A DNA stretch of 64,000 nt from Volvox africanus (lineage: Eukaryota > Chlorophyta > Chlorophyceae > Chlamydomonadales > Volvocaceae): positions 6,147,501-6,211,500 of the forward strand of contig BSDZ01000078.1 of NCBI GenBank assembly GCA_030268105.1. Direction: 5' to 3'. Positions 18,774-31,116 of the stretch are shown piece by piece (positions within the stretch are counted from its first letter, which is position 1; each line of letters starts with the position of its first letter). A model generated the notes under the pieces. That model was not told the DNA's origin, did not search any database, and worked only from the letters and a program-made list of their open reading frames with translations. Both the position numbers and the translations under genes were made by a program.

Positions 18774-21700
18774 TGAGACGCGGAGTGTAAACAGCTTTGC
18801 AAGCAGCCTAAGCCAGCGTTCCTTCTTCGGTAAGCTCAACAAGTATGAGCTCAAGCGACGCTTTTACGAAAAGCTGGACGATTTTAAAAATAAAGTCCTT
18901 CTTCACAAGGAGCAAGGGTGAGCCTCGTTCGATTGGCTTTACCACATGTCGCCCCAGTACACGTGTGCATATGGCACCACCCCTCGATTTAGCAAGGGTC
19001 TTCAGTCTGGCAGCTGCACCCCTCAATCGCTTTTACATAATACGCATTCTTCTGGCAGCTATGTATGCACTATAGTTTTGCACCACCGGCTCCCGCGTTA
19101 GCGGCAACCTTAATGTCCCTGATAGGAGCTACATGCTGCGCATTGAGAACGCCGTTCGATAAATCCGTTGCGCGTCTCCACCGCAATCCATAATTCATGG
19201 GGCGGACAGCCCCATACAACGTGACATGGACGTGGTCCACATGCACATCCCGATGCTGATGGGTGCCTCCCAAACCCCAAACCCCACCTCAAGCTTTCTT
19301 CGTCTTCGCTTCAACACCCCATACCATCGCACGCCTCCTAGGCGCTAAGTATTAAACCGTGCCCCGGCCCTCCTGAGGCATGTTCCCCGGTTAACCAAGC
19401 TCCCCTGCCTCTCCGGCCGCCTGGACGGCTACCCGGCCGCGCACAGTCCTAGACGCGACTGAGTAGTTGTGGTACAGCTTTTTCCTGTTTGCTAGCTGGT
19501 GCGCAACATCATGCTCGGGGCACGCCTGTCATTCTGCTCCTCTTTCAGCTCCGGGCTCTGCCCTCACATCTGCTCTTCCTGACCGCTGCGGGTCCTGGTA
19601 CTGCTGCCCCCGTCCTCTTTCAAACGTGCAGTTTCATCGTGTACCGGGCGCGCTGCATGTATTCCGGCGGTGTGGTGGTGCTCAAGGGCTACAGCCGGGA
19701 GAGCCTGACGCTGCAGACCCGGCAGCGAGTATTCTCGGAGGTGTCGCTGCTGCAGCGGGCGCAGTGCCCCTTCATCCTGAAATGCTTCGACTCCTTCGAG
19801 GACCAGGTGTGGAGGCAGAAGGGAGGAATAGCAGGAGGCGTGAGGTACCATAGGCGATGACTGGGGCGGGGCTGGGGGTGAAGGGGCATGAGCCTGGTTG
19901 GGCGCCGTTGTGGCTGGGCGTGGTGGAAGGAGGAGAGAAGGGAGAGGGTACGCGCCGGCGGGGGGGCAGAGGCGGGAGGTAACCGGTGGAGTTGGGGCCG
20001 GTGGAACGGCGGGAGAGGTCGAGGAAGGTGAGGAAGGACAGGCCTGGGTGGATGATGTGAAAGCAGCCAGGAGGGCTGAGATAAAGGAGGATGTGGCATA
20101 TGGATATGACCGCAAATGCGGTGACGGCGAGAGCACGACATTAGGATGGTGATGACGAGGAGGAGGAGGAGGAGAAGAGATAGTTGTGCAGCAGTGGGAG
20201 ATGGAGCGGAAGCGGCGGACCACAAGGATTGGTGTTCGGGGGGCGAGTGGGCCCGGTCGGTGACGAACGTGGGGCTGAGGCAGCGACCCGTGGGACCCGT
20301 TAACTGGATGGGTGTCACTGAGGGATGGGGCTGTGGCGAATACCTAGGTAACCCCCTCAAGACGCCCTTAGCCCGCTTACCTGAACACTCAACCTACGTG
20401 TCGCCCGTACTGGTTTTGTTTCCGCCCACTCGCCCACTGTCATTACGCCAGGGCTGGTGGTGGCTGGTGCTGGAGAACTGTGCAGCAGGTGATCTGTACC
20501 GCATCGTGCAGCAGACGGGACCCATTCGTGAGGAGGGCTGGCTGGTGTCGCAGGTGGGTGTCGGAAGCATACATACTATCTTTTAGTACCTCGGCAAAGA
20601 ACTGTAAAACAGCAAATAATTGCATTCACACATCAGGTTCCTCTTTGAGTTTTTCTCTTCTTCATTTCAACCCACCCCAACATAATGGAACCCAACTCAT
20701 GCGTGAGGAACCCAACCCCTTGCTTTCCTTCTCTCCCCCTCCCCCCCGACACGCACCCTCCTCTAGGTTTTGCTTCCGATCCTACAGACGTTGGCGTACC
20801 TCCACGCAGAGGGGGTCATCCACAGGGACATCAAGGTGGGTCGGAAGGGTGGCTGGAGGGGAGCGGGGCTCTAAGGACCCAGCGGATTGCATTACGGGGA
20901 GGAGGGCAGTCTTGTCTTGTGATGCTGTCTGTCTGTCTGTCTGTCTGTCTACAATGGAGTGCGTATAATAGTCCCCTGCTGGCATACATGAATGGTTAAG
21001 TGAACGTAATTACAAGACGTGAGCAAGAGGGGCCCAGTCCTTGTGTGTTTGACTGTGCTTGTGGAGGAGCGTACGTTTGCCTACAGAAACACGGAGTGGT
21101 TTTTGTAGCTACGTTGGCCAGAAGTGAACTCCTCTTCTTTGGGCAAGGGGCTTCAGGCGGGGCCCTCGCCAACACCTCCAATCCTCCTGTACCCGCATCC
21201 GTTGTGGTTTGGTTGCATTAAGCCACTCACATTCTGTCCATCCCGTCCTATGCCCTCTAATCCAGCCCGAGCACGTGCTGTTCAACAGCGAGAAAGTGGC
21301 CAAGCTGTCGGGTTTCTTTCTCTCCTGGGACGTCAACAGATATAGGTGCGGACGCGCGTGTGTGTGTGTGTGTGTGTTGGGATGGGGAGAAAGAACAGAA
21401 AGGGAGCAGAGAGGGAGGGGAGACGGAAGGACGCGTTTACGAGGTCATGAAGAAATAAGGAACGGGGCCATGTCGGGGTGGCTTGGGGTCTGCCGGAGAT
21501 GACAACGTGGGTAGCCAGCACGGGGATTGTGGGTGAAACCGGATTCAGCCGGTGGGAAATGCCATCGTCATTACAGACCGGAGCTTGGCACGTGCGAGTT
21601 CAGTGGGCCGAAAGTACACAGGGTCAGTTAATCTTTCGAACGTTTCCATCGAGATGGCAGATGATGCCTCGCTTAAGAAATACATGGGTTTCATTTATAG

Positions 21701-24700
21701 TGCGTTTTGGCAACATTCGTAAACACAGCCGATGACACAATAAAAGGTTCGTACACCTCACATCTGTTATGTGTGTTTAGGAGGGGGTGGAGAGGGACAG
21801 TTATGTTGGTCCCGATCCCACATGCCATCATGGATGTCACAATAAAGTAATGTTTGGATAAGAACGATGTCTTCCTGTCTCATGTGCTCTCCATCTCTGC
21901 TTCCCCCTATCTCCCGTTACTGAACCAACGGCCAAGCTGTGTAGGTCTAGGATCGTCTTTGCTTCTGATCCTTGTGCTGATCCATCACGGCCCCGTCCCT
22001 CCTTTCCCCCCACTCCCCCCCTCTCCCCCCCCCCTCTCCCTCCCCCCCTCTCCCTCCCCCCCTCTCCCTTCCCCCCTCTCCCCCCCCCGTCGTGAATATG
22101 TGCAGCTACCCCAAAGACATGGTAGGCACGTTGGACTACGTCGCCCCCGAGGTGTTCGTGCTGAATGGGCCCAATGCCAAGCAGCAGGATGTGACACACT
22201 ATGACTACAAGGTGATCCGTGCGCATGTTTGTGCGTGCTGGCCGGAGGGGTGGGGCAGTGTAAAAGGGCCCAGTTAAGATAGAGGGGAAAGTACGTGGCG
22301 TGTGGTGCGGTTGCTTGAGCGGTGAACGAATGCTGGCCTTCGGCGGAATACCCCGTATTAATGGTGCTCTTCTTCCCGTAAGCCGACCCCCCCGGTCTCA
22401 CCACATCCCGGCAGGTGGACATTTGGGGTGTTGGCATCATGGCGTATGACGTGCTGGTGGGCACCCCACCCTTCAATACGGATGACCCCAACTCCACAGT
22501 GGAGGGCATTTTGCTGCGAGAGGCCGAGTACCCAGACTTTATGTCCGACGATGCGGTGGACTTCATCGATCAGGTAGGTTGTAGGTTGTAGGGCGAAGGG
22601 GGCGAGGGGGCCGAGGGGGGATGGTGTGTGTGGATAGCTGGACTGGGGCGGTGATGGGGACGAAGGTTAAGGTGGTTGTGAAGGTGGAAAGGCAGGGCGC
22701 TGTGTGGTACTGGTGGCGGGGATGTGGTAGGTCATCCTATGATGTGTTGGTTCGTGGGGGGTGGAGCCACGAGGGGTCGGTGGGACAGTCACGGGTAAGC
22801 CAGTGAGGGGTCCGGGGAATCCGCGGGTACGTGCGTCTGGCTGTCTGGCTACCTGCCCAATCGTCTTTTTATCTGCACATTCGGGCTTTGATGACGGCGA
22901 TTAACTGCCGATGTGTATTTCGCGCCGCAACGCTCATCCTACCCCACCCTACCCAACTGCAACGATGACGCTCAAACCCTCACACTTTCCCCCCACGTTT
23001 GGGTGTCCATCTCAGCCAAAGGGCGGGGGCGGTTCTGCTGGTAGTCTTTGGGGCTTCACTTCCTATCTCTTTCTCTGTTCTTGGCCCCTGCTCCGGCCCC
23101 CCCGCCCCCGCTACTCTTCCTCATCTCCCCGCCCCCGCTGCTCTTCCTCATCTCCCCGCCCCTGCTGCTCTTTTCATCGCAAGCGTCAGGAGAACCCTAC
23201 TTTCTCCCCCACATACACCTCCCCGCGAGCCCCTCGCAGTGCTTCACCAAGGACCCTTCCAAGCGTCCCACCGCCCGCCAGCTGCTCACCCATCCCTGGA
23301 TTCGGTCAAACTTGGACTGGGAGCCCCCAGAGGACTTCGAGGACCCCATCCCCAACATCGACTTTTCCTACTATCGCGTTGGGGGCCAGGCGGGGGATGG
23401 ACTGGATGACGAGGAAGAGGAGGAGGACGACGGACGCAGGTACGGGGGTGATAGTATTGCTGTTTCTGTTGCAGGTGGAGGGGAGGGGAGGGGATTACCC
23501 CACTTGATGTTTTTTTCACTCCCAGCAACAAGGGGACATCCGCCGTTTGGAATTCCCAGCCTTTGGTGCGCGGTATGTAACATTCGGCCCTTCGGTCATG
23601 TTCTGCTCTCCCTTTCTCAGTAACGTTTTCATTTTGGGGTAACCGAACTAACCGCGATCCGCCCCCTCCCGAAGATGGTACAACCCGATAACGTGGTTGC
23701 GCCGCCGCAACAGCCTGGAAGATCTGCTTGCAGCGGAGAACGACAACGGTGGTGCCAGTGGCGGCGGGGGTGGGTCAGGGGTGCATGGCAGCAACGGCGG
23801 CGGCGGGGGGGGCAGCAACAGCGGAGGAGATGCCGGCGGGGTGGGTCTCGGCCGCGGCGCTTGGCGGCTGACTCAGTCGCTGACCTCCCTCGCTCGAAAC
23901 CTTATGGGCAATAAGACGCAGGTGGGGCGTTATGAGAGGTTAAGATCCCTGAGGACGACTTCGGTGGACGGAGCCGGGGACTGGTCAAGGGGGGAAGGGG
24001 GGTTGGAAGATGAAAGCACAGATATCATGACGGAGGGCGGACGGACCTCTTGGGCGGCCCGTGTAGGGCGGAAGTCGGAGATTGCAGAGGACCAGATTGT
24101 CGTACGGGTACTGGCCTTGTGTTTGATGCCCCAGAACAAAGGCCACAGGCAGCTGGATTGGGCGAGAGTCATGGGTTTGGGTGAGGAAATCTTCCATCTC
24201 TTAGGGTTTGAAGGGGCTTGCACACATGGCAGAGGTAAGATATCACTGGAAGGGAGCGACAGAGGCGGGCTCGAGGGGCAGATATCCTTTCCCATTTAGC
24301 CCTTCCCTTACATCATCGTTTTGTACCTCGCCATCACGCTGCTGCCGCCACACTCCCTTTCCACTTCCCCAATTTTTCTTTACCACTGCAACCTTAAATA
24401 AACCGTAACCCCCATATGCCGCACCCGCACATCAGCGACCTTTAATGGATTACCCAAGCTTAACTAAGACACCAGCTGGCAAGTTTATTGATTCCATGGC
24501 ATGGACCCCCCGCCCTGTCCCAACACGCACCCCACTCCATGCCCCGTCGTGGGCGCACCTCAGGTCGCACCTGACCGCACCCAGGGCAGCTCTCTAATCG
24601 GGGACACGGACGATTCGGAGACGGGAGTTGGTTTGGGCGGCAAGAAGGCTTTCCAGATGCTTCCGGGACGCAGCACGAAGGCTCGCGAGGACCTGGAGGG

Positions 24701-27105
24701 GTGGGTGGGTGGGGGAGTGTTTCCCCTCTCCCCCCCGTGTCTGTGTGTGTATGTGTGTGTGTAAGACTGTGTTCCTGGGAAATGGCGTATGCGGGTGTCG
24801 AAATTGATCTTGAATAAGTGCGTGGGAAAGACGAAGAAGTAATATAGTGCTGCCGGAGGCGGGCGCTTTCTTTCTTGTCTGTGTGGGTGGGGTGGGGGAT
24901 AGGTCGTGTGCGGAGTCGTGTGACCAATCTGGGCTGATGTACTCCTCCCCATGCCGAGATCAAAATGTCATTTCCTGGGCTGCTTCTCTTTTGCATTTTA
25001 TGCGTTGCAGGATTTACGGGTTTACGGTTTTAAAGCATTTCGTCATATAGCTTGAAATTAAACCTAAAATTCCCTAGATAAGACCCCGAATAGAACGCCT
25101 TGATAAGCCATATCTGATTATCTTGCCTTAGAGATGTGCACTGTTGTGTGGCACTTGTTGGTGGAAACAGGGTTCCTGAGGATGATGAGGAGGGGCTAGA
25201 CCCAGAGACTGGCGCTGGCGGGAGCATCGTCGGTCGGGCACTGAGCGGTACGGACGGCCTTGGCAACGACAGCTTGGACTCGCGCAAGACCTCCTTCATA
25301 CAGCAGACGTACAGCCCGCCGCCTCGACCTGTGACGGCGCTGCATCTGAATGGAGGTAAAGCTGGTGGCGGCGCAATAGCTAATGGCGGCAACGAGGACG
25401 TCCAGATGCTATCCTCGCGATCAGTGGACGGCAGTGCAACTCGGAATAGCAACGGCAATGGCGCCACCGTCGCCATGCCGGTGGCAGCGGCGCAGCAGTT
25501 GCCCGGCGGCTTCTCGTCCAAGGCGCTGGCGGCGGCGCTGGCGGCGGCGGGAGCCGTAGGTAGCGATGACGCTACCCCGACAAAGTCACCCGCTTTCCTT
25601 CAGCACCCGGCAGCGCCGCCGCCTGGCTTCAGTGACGACATTACCGTGCTGTCTTCGTGTGAGGCTCGCAGCGCCAGCGGCACCGCCAGCAACGTCAACG
25701 TCAACGGCATGGGAGAAGCTTGCGCCGGCAGCCGGACCGCCGCCACCATCAGCCCTACTGCAGCGTCGCTGCCGCGGCGCTTGACGACCCAGGCAGCGCA
25801 TGACTCCGCCAACAGCAGTGAGGTGATGCGACGTAGCGGCAGTCAGAACAGCAAGAGCAGCGGCGCCAGCACGCCGGGTCAGGTCCCGCCTTCGATGGTG
25901 TCAGCGCCATCCGCACCGGCTTCTCCAGCGGAAATGGCGGCGGCGGCGGCGGCGGCGGCGGGCGCGTCGAATGCGACATCGGCAGCGGCGGCGGCAATGG
26001 AGCAGAGCAGTGGTGCCGCGGCAATGGCGCAGCTGCCGTCGGGGTCTCCCGACCACGAGGGGAACGATTTGCTACCGCTACTGCCAACGGAGAAGTTACA
26101 GCTGCCGGTAGGGGAAGACGTGGTGGCATCAGGCGGTGGCGGCGGCGGCGGCGGCGGTGGCGGCGGCAACTTGTTAAATGGTGGTGCGGGTGGCGGCAGC
26201 ACTGCCTCGTGTTCGGGAAGTCCGGTCCCCGAACGAATCCTTCCACATCTCAGTTCGGCCATCATCCAGTCTGCGGAGGAGGTGGCAGCACCTGGGCCCG
26301 AGGTACGACAATCTTGACTAGCTTTATCATGCAATACATAAGGGCGGGGTTGTTTTGATGATTTTGACGGTCGTTTGCCGTTTTCCGCAAGCAGGGCATG
26401 GTCTGCATCAGAAGACAACTCCACGTCATGTTCGGGCTCCTCGCTGCAGCCGTTGGCTGAAGGGTTTGCACCTCTTGCCACAGGCGCCGCCTGTTTCATT
26501 GGGGCACCAAAGACAGCAAAGCCGGCCTGGCTTAGCGCCTTCTAACTGCACTCCTGAATCCTGAACCTTCATAAAGACGTCCCTCCCTTGCCTCGTGCCT
26601 CGTGCCTCGGAAACCTCTTCAGGCCCTGGAGACCGCATCTCCCTGGCTGGTGCCCTCGTCAAGTGGCTCGCAAATGGCGCTGACTGGCGGGGGGGTGCGC
26701 ACGCAAAGCGCAGGCAGTGCCGCCAGCGCCAGCGGACCTGGCAAGGCGGCTAAGAAACCGGCCGCCGGGGCTGCCGCAACAGCCACAGCCACTGCCACTG
26801 CTGCAGCCGCCGCCACTGCCACTGCCACTGCTGCAGCCGCCGTCACTGCCACTGCTACAGCCACGGCCACCGTTGCCACTGGGCCAGTGAACACGACAAC
26901 AGGCGCCGCCGGCAACACCGCCGCCGCCGGCAGTGAAGGTAACGTCGGCGGGGGAGGTGTCCGCGGCTCGCCTCTGCCAATGGAGGCTGCTTCAGACCTT
27001 TCGCTGCAGCCGGTGTTACCGGCGGGGGGCAGTAAGACGACTGCCCAAGAGCGGGAGGAGGTCCGCACGCTGGCGGCGAGTTCGGACGGAGCAGCAGATC
27101 AGTAG
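18774..27105 (+). CDS. Ser/Thr protein kinase-like protein with degenerate DFG motif and long low-complexity tail
   Basis: Exons: 18774-18917, 19632-19806, 20452-20553, 20767-20835, 21266-21345, 22106-22211, 22415-22573, 23240-23439, 23675-23921, 24585-24700, 25171-26302, 26623-27105; all junctions are phase-consistent and the stop is 27103-27105. Kinase landmarks: GFIVYRARC (reduced glycine loop), VVVLKGYSRES (ATP Lys), FSEVSLLQRAQCPFI, LVLENCAAGDLYRIV, LAYLHAEGVIHRDIKPEHVL (HRD intact), VAKLSGFFLSWD (GFF where DFG is expected), VGTLDYVAPEV, VDIWGVGIMAYDVLVGTPPF and KDPSKRPTARQLLTHPWI. The fold is CAMK/aurora-like. Loss of the Mg-binding Asp suggests a pseudokinase or unusual nucleotide handling. 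An acidic run (DDEEEEEDDG) precedes about 660 residues rich in Ser, Gly, Asn, Ala and Thr, with poly-Ala and poly-Gly runs, likely disordered. The 5' end is incomplete. Confidence 0.85.
21995..22090. repeat. Pure pyrimidine (C/T) tract before a splice acceptor
   Basis: About 95 bases of almost uninterrupted C and T, with local repeats of CCCCCCTCTCCCT. It ends some 15 bases before the acceptor at 22104-22105 of the kinase-like gene. It is far longer than a normal polypyrimidine tract and is homopurine on the other strand, a composition able to form triplex DNA. Confidence 0.9.
23096..23180. repeat. 27-bp tandem repeat, about three copies, in an intron
   Basis: A unit beginning CCCCGCCCCCGCT and ending CTTCCTCATCT is repeated about three times with few differences. 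It lies in the intron 22574-23239 of the kinase-like gene. Confidence 0.8.
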
Positions 27106-30100
27106 AGGGCGGGGGCCGTGGAGGGAGGGGTCGCAAGACGGGACAGTAAGCACCTGCACGTGCACATGGTTCGAATGCTGGAATGGGAACGGGGGAGGGG
27201 ATTGTGGAGGGCCTTGGGGTGTACGAGGGGCCAAGGCACCCGGAAACCAACTCGTGGTAGGACATGCTGCTGATGGGTCTGTATATGTTGTGAAGATGTC
27301 ACCTGAGAGCTCCTGAGGTATGGAGTCATCACCGGATGTGGTCAGTTCGACATCAAATATATCACAAGACAGGACAGGATATAGCCCAGCGCGTGTGGCA
27401 GGCACATTGGGAAGGATACACCTATCTTTTTTTCTGTACAGATTAGTAACTGTCGTTTGCAGTTAAGCTAGGTATGAATAGGAGGGCGGTGGAAGACAAG
27501 GCGGGGCGGCCAGAGCCGCGGCTGAGTCCCCACTGGACTTGCGATGGGCGCAGATCGCTCACGAGCTCATTGGTGGCAGGGGGGTGGAGGTGGCACGGTG
27601 CGGTGCGGTGCGGATGGACGATGTGGGGCCGGGTGTTCTGCATCTGCAGACAGGGGCCTTATTGCGCCCGCAGTACGACTTGGGTTGTCATGTCGCATCG
27701 GGATCTGGATCGTATTGGTATTGGGGCTCTTGGAATCGAAGCTCACATTTGAACGACGCGGTGGATGTGCCAGTAAGGAGCGCAGTGAGTGGACAATCGG
27801 CGAGTAGTGAGTGGCGACTGGAGGGCATCTCGACATCCTGGAGGACATACAGAGAGCACTCCGTTGCCGTCGGCGGTTGGTTGTTGTCTGCCAGGACCTA
27901 CGTCCAGGGTTGCTAGCATATCATGGCTAATTAGATGGGAGGTATGGGAGTCAGGGTCGGGAGGGTGGAGGCGCTGAAGAATGCGCCTTGGGCAGACAAC
28001 CATGAGGGGTAGGTCGGTGGGTCGGCGGGTAGAATAAAAAACGGACAAGGGCAGAAGGTGGCGAGGAGAGAACGACATGAGGAGTCGCGGGTTGGGAGAT
28101 TTCTGATGTGCAGCAGAGTTGTGAAGCATTTCTTCACCTGAAATTGTTTTCGTGCGCATACCGTACGGAAGTCGTACATTACATGATCCACGGTATCATA
28201 CATCAACTAAATAACTTCAGATCCTACACCTACAGCCGCAGTGTGTTTTACGCGGTCGTCAGGTCTAGTGTGTTGGGTATTCGCTCGGTCAATGCTGACA
28301 CGGGTTGGAGCTCCAGGCTGCCGCCGCAGCAACAAAAGTATTAAGAGAGATTATTATGCCGACAGTCTGTCGTACTGCCGTACATTGTTGAAAAGGCAAT
28401 AGCAGGATGGCGGCTCTGCGCACACAGATGGGGATCAGTTTGGGGTCTTATGCAGGCGTCTTATAAGGGGTTTTCGATCCGCCTGCCGCCCGCGGCAGTA
28501 ACTCGGATTCCCCCTGCGGCCCGGTGGCGACGTTTTGAATTGTCAAATTTACGCATCATCGCCTTCATCGAAACAACAGGCGGGTGGTGTGCCTGTGTGG
28601 TTTCTTCAGCTAGAGAAACAGGGCATGGTATGGGAAATGGAAGCAATATTGTGCCGGTGGTGTCGGGCATCTTGGCAGCTGCCATTCAAAGTACTTGTTA
28701 ATCCGTTTCTGCACCGGTCGTTGGGGAGGTGGTATTTTAACGGCGACTTCGACCGTCGTTACGGAATGGAGCGCGCAACCCAACTGGTCTGCATGTGTTA
28801 TAACGAACAAATGACGATCCCTCCCTCCGGTCACCTTCGTGGGACCTCGGCCTAACCTAAACCAGCAAATGTGTTGCGAGCTTGAATCCCACACGCCGGC
28901 ATGGATAACGTACGAGAACGATCTTTGCATTTTGACGAGCAGCGGCGGGGAGAGACTTTAGAGAGTGGACTTTGACTGCTTGATGCCAATGTGTAGCGGC
29001 AGGGGGAGGGATCGCGGGAGGAAAGGGGGGGGTAGCAAACGAATAGCGGGACAGGAACCGTTGGGCCGTGTGGGGCGCCGAAGAGGAGTTGCATGCCATC
29101 CCGCTCTTAAGTCGATGAACGGGTTTCTCTTGCCGGCCAGCCACTGGGGTCACAGACGCTGAGATGCAGAGTCGGTCCAGAATACAAATGCCTAGGGATC
29201 CCCCACCTGGTGATAACCGGTCCCTCCTTGTTACTTACTCCTGACTTGCCGGCTACCTTTGGCCACGTTCCTTCAATCCAACAAGTTGTCCCCGTTCCCC
29301 GATGGAAGCTGAATTAGACGGGCACCAAAACAGTTATAAGATACAGCGGCTTCGTTATGGACGGAAAGGGGATGAGAGTTCCTCCTCCCTCCCCTTCCCC
29401 CCCCCACACACGCACCATAGCGCGGCGGGGGGAAGGGAGTTAACCTTTTTACTTACCCTAGCCGTGGCAGGAATGTGGGTAGGTTCATGGCTGACGGCTG
29501 ATGGCAACACCGAGCAGCTGATAAGCCCACTGCGATGGGGGCATCACGTTGTCAATCCATGAGTTTGTGGGTCAGGCCGCAGGCCTCATCCGCACCCTGC
29601 CGACCAGCCCCCATTGGCCAAAGCAGTCCGACAGGCGGTCAGGCCAGGTTATCAAAGCAACTCCAAACAAGCCACCACAACGCGCGCGTGACAACAACTT
29701 CTTAGCATGTAAGATACTGTATTCGGCCGAGGAAGGTTGAAATGTACTTGCCAAAATGTCTGCGTTTCTGCTTGTATCTATATGATACATGTACATGTGG
29801 ATGTGTACGGTATGTATGCGTGTCAAAAAAATCATATATATACATATATACATATATATACATATATACATATATATATGTATATATTTGCGTGTGTGTC
29901 AGACAGACAAATACGAAATCCATGGTACGGCGTCCGGAAGGGGGCTGATGGGACGCGTAGCGGTGGAGCGATAGCGCCATCAGGGGTTGTTGGGCCTGCG
30001 GAGTTTCCGGAGCGCCAGCCAGGCCACCCCATACCCAACCCGACCCGAGTAGGCCATCAGGAAGTGGAGTGGGCGCCCGGCACCTGGGATTCCCACGCGA

Positions 30101-31116
30101 CAGCAAAGCTGCTGAGGCAAGCAGCGTACCGCAACACCGAATGTACGTGTAGTGAGTCGGCTTCTAAACCTTTCCTTCTCGGTCCTACAGATCGTACTGG
30201 TACGAACAGCCATCCGCGCCACCTCTGTCTCCGCACATAAGCTCCTTACATGAGCTCCATATGAAGCTCCAACTGAACCATATCGCCATATCGGGATCAT
30301 CGGGATCATCGGGATCACTGCACCCCATCTTATCCATCTCCCAAGTAAAACACCGGAGACTGAATCGCACCGGTGACGCCCCCAACAACCAAACGAAACC
30401 GTGCCAGCTCCATAACCGATCGGATAGTTATGAGCGGGGTGCACAAAACCCGCCAACCCCTCCCCGTGCAGTGATTATGGGTTCTTGCGGCTGGGCACGG
30501 TGTTTTCTAAACCCCCTCCCCGTCACCCAGCCGTCACTCCACCCCTTCCGTGTCTACACCAGCTCCATTCACCCTTCTTCACTTCCACCTCTCCCAACCC
30601 CCTCCAGTCCAACCCTCTCCATCGAAACTCAACGCCCATCGATAAGCCGTCTCCGGCATCGGCAGCCGTCTACGATTGCATCCGCTGCCTTGGCCCCAAA
30701 CAACGGGCCTTCACGACCTCGCTTGATACCTTCGTGCCTACCTTGGCCATATCACGATTGTAGCGGGTACGCAGGCAGGTGATGGGATCACACCACCACT
30801 TCCCTCCCCCCCGAATTCAACTGATGCCTTCCGAACGGAGTTGCGGCTGACCCGCTGCGGTGGATCGACCAGGCGCGGGCCCCGGCAGGTGCGAGCTGCG
30901 ACCCCGGATAACGCATCCGCATAAAACATACACGTACACAAACACACGTGTCGTGCCGCCCACGAGCTGTTCACGCCACGCCACGCCTTACTATCTCAGT
31001 TTGGTTGCTGACCGGCCCGTAGCTCCTCACCGTGCGCGCCTCTGGCTCTTGCCGTAAGGGCGTGGGGGAACGGACCGTGTCACCCGGGTCACCCGGGTCA
31101 CTCGTTTTCTTACCCC
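27106..31116. other. 4-kb intergenic region between convergent genes
   Basis: This lies between the stop of the kinase-like gene (plus) and the stop of the ALKBH6-type gene (minus). Frames of 60-170 codons are present on both strands but show no conserved motif or linked exons. It holds an ATATAC microsatellite at about 29833-29885 and three ATCGGGATC-like units near 30291-30318. No RNA gene was recognised. Confidence 0.5.
29833..29885. repeat. (ATATAC)n microsatellite
   Basis: Alternating ATATATACAT units, closely similar in sequence to the tract at 715-858. It lies in an intergenic region. Confidence 0.9.
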
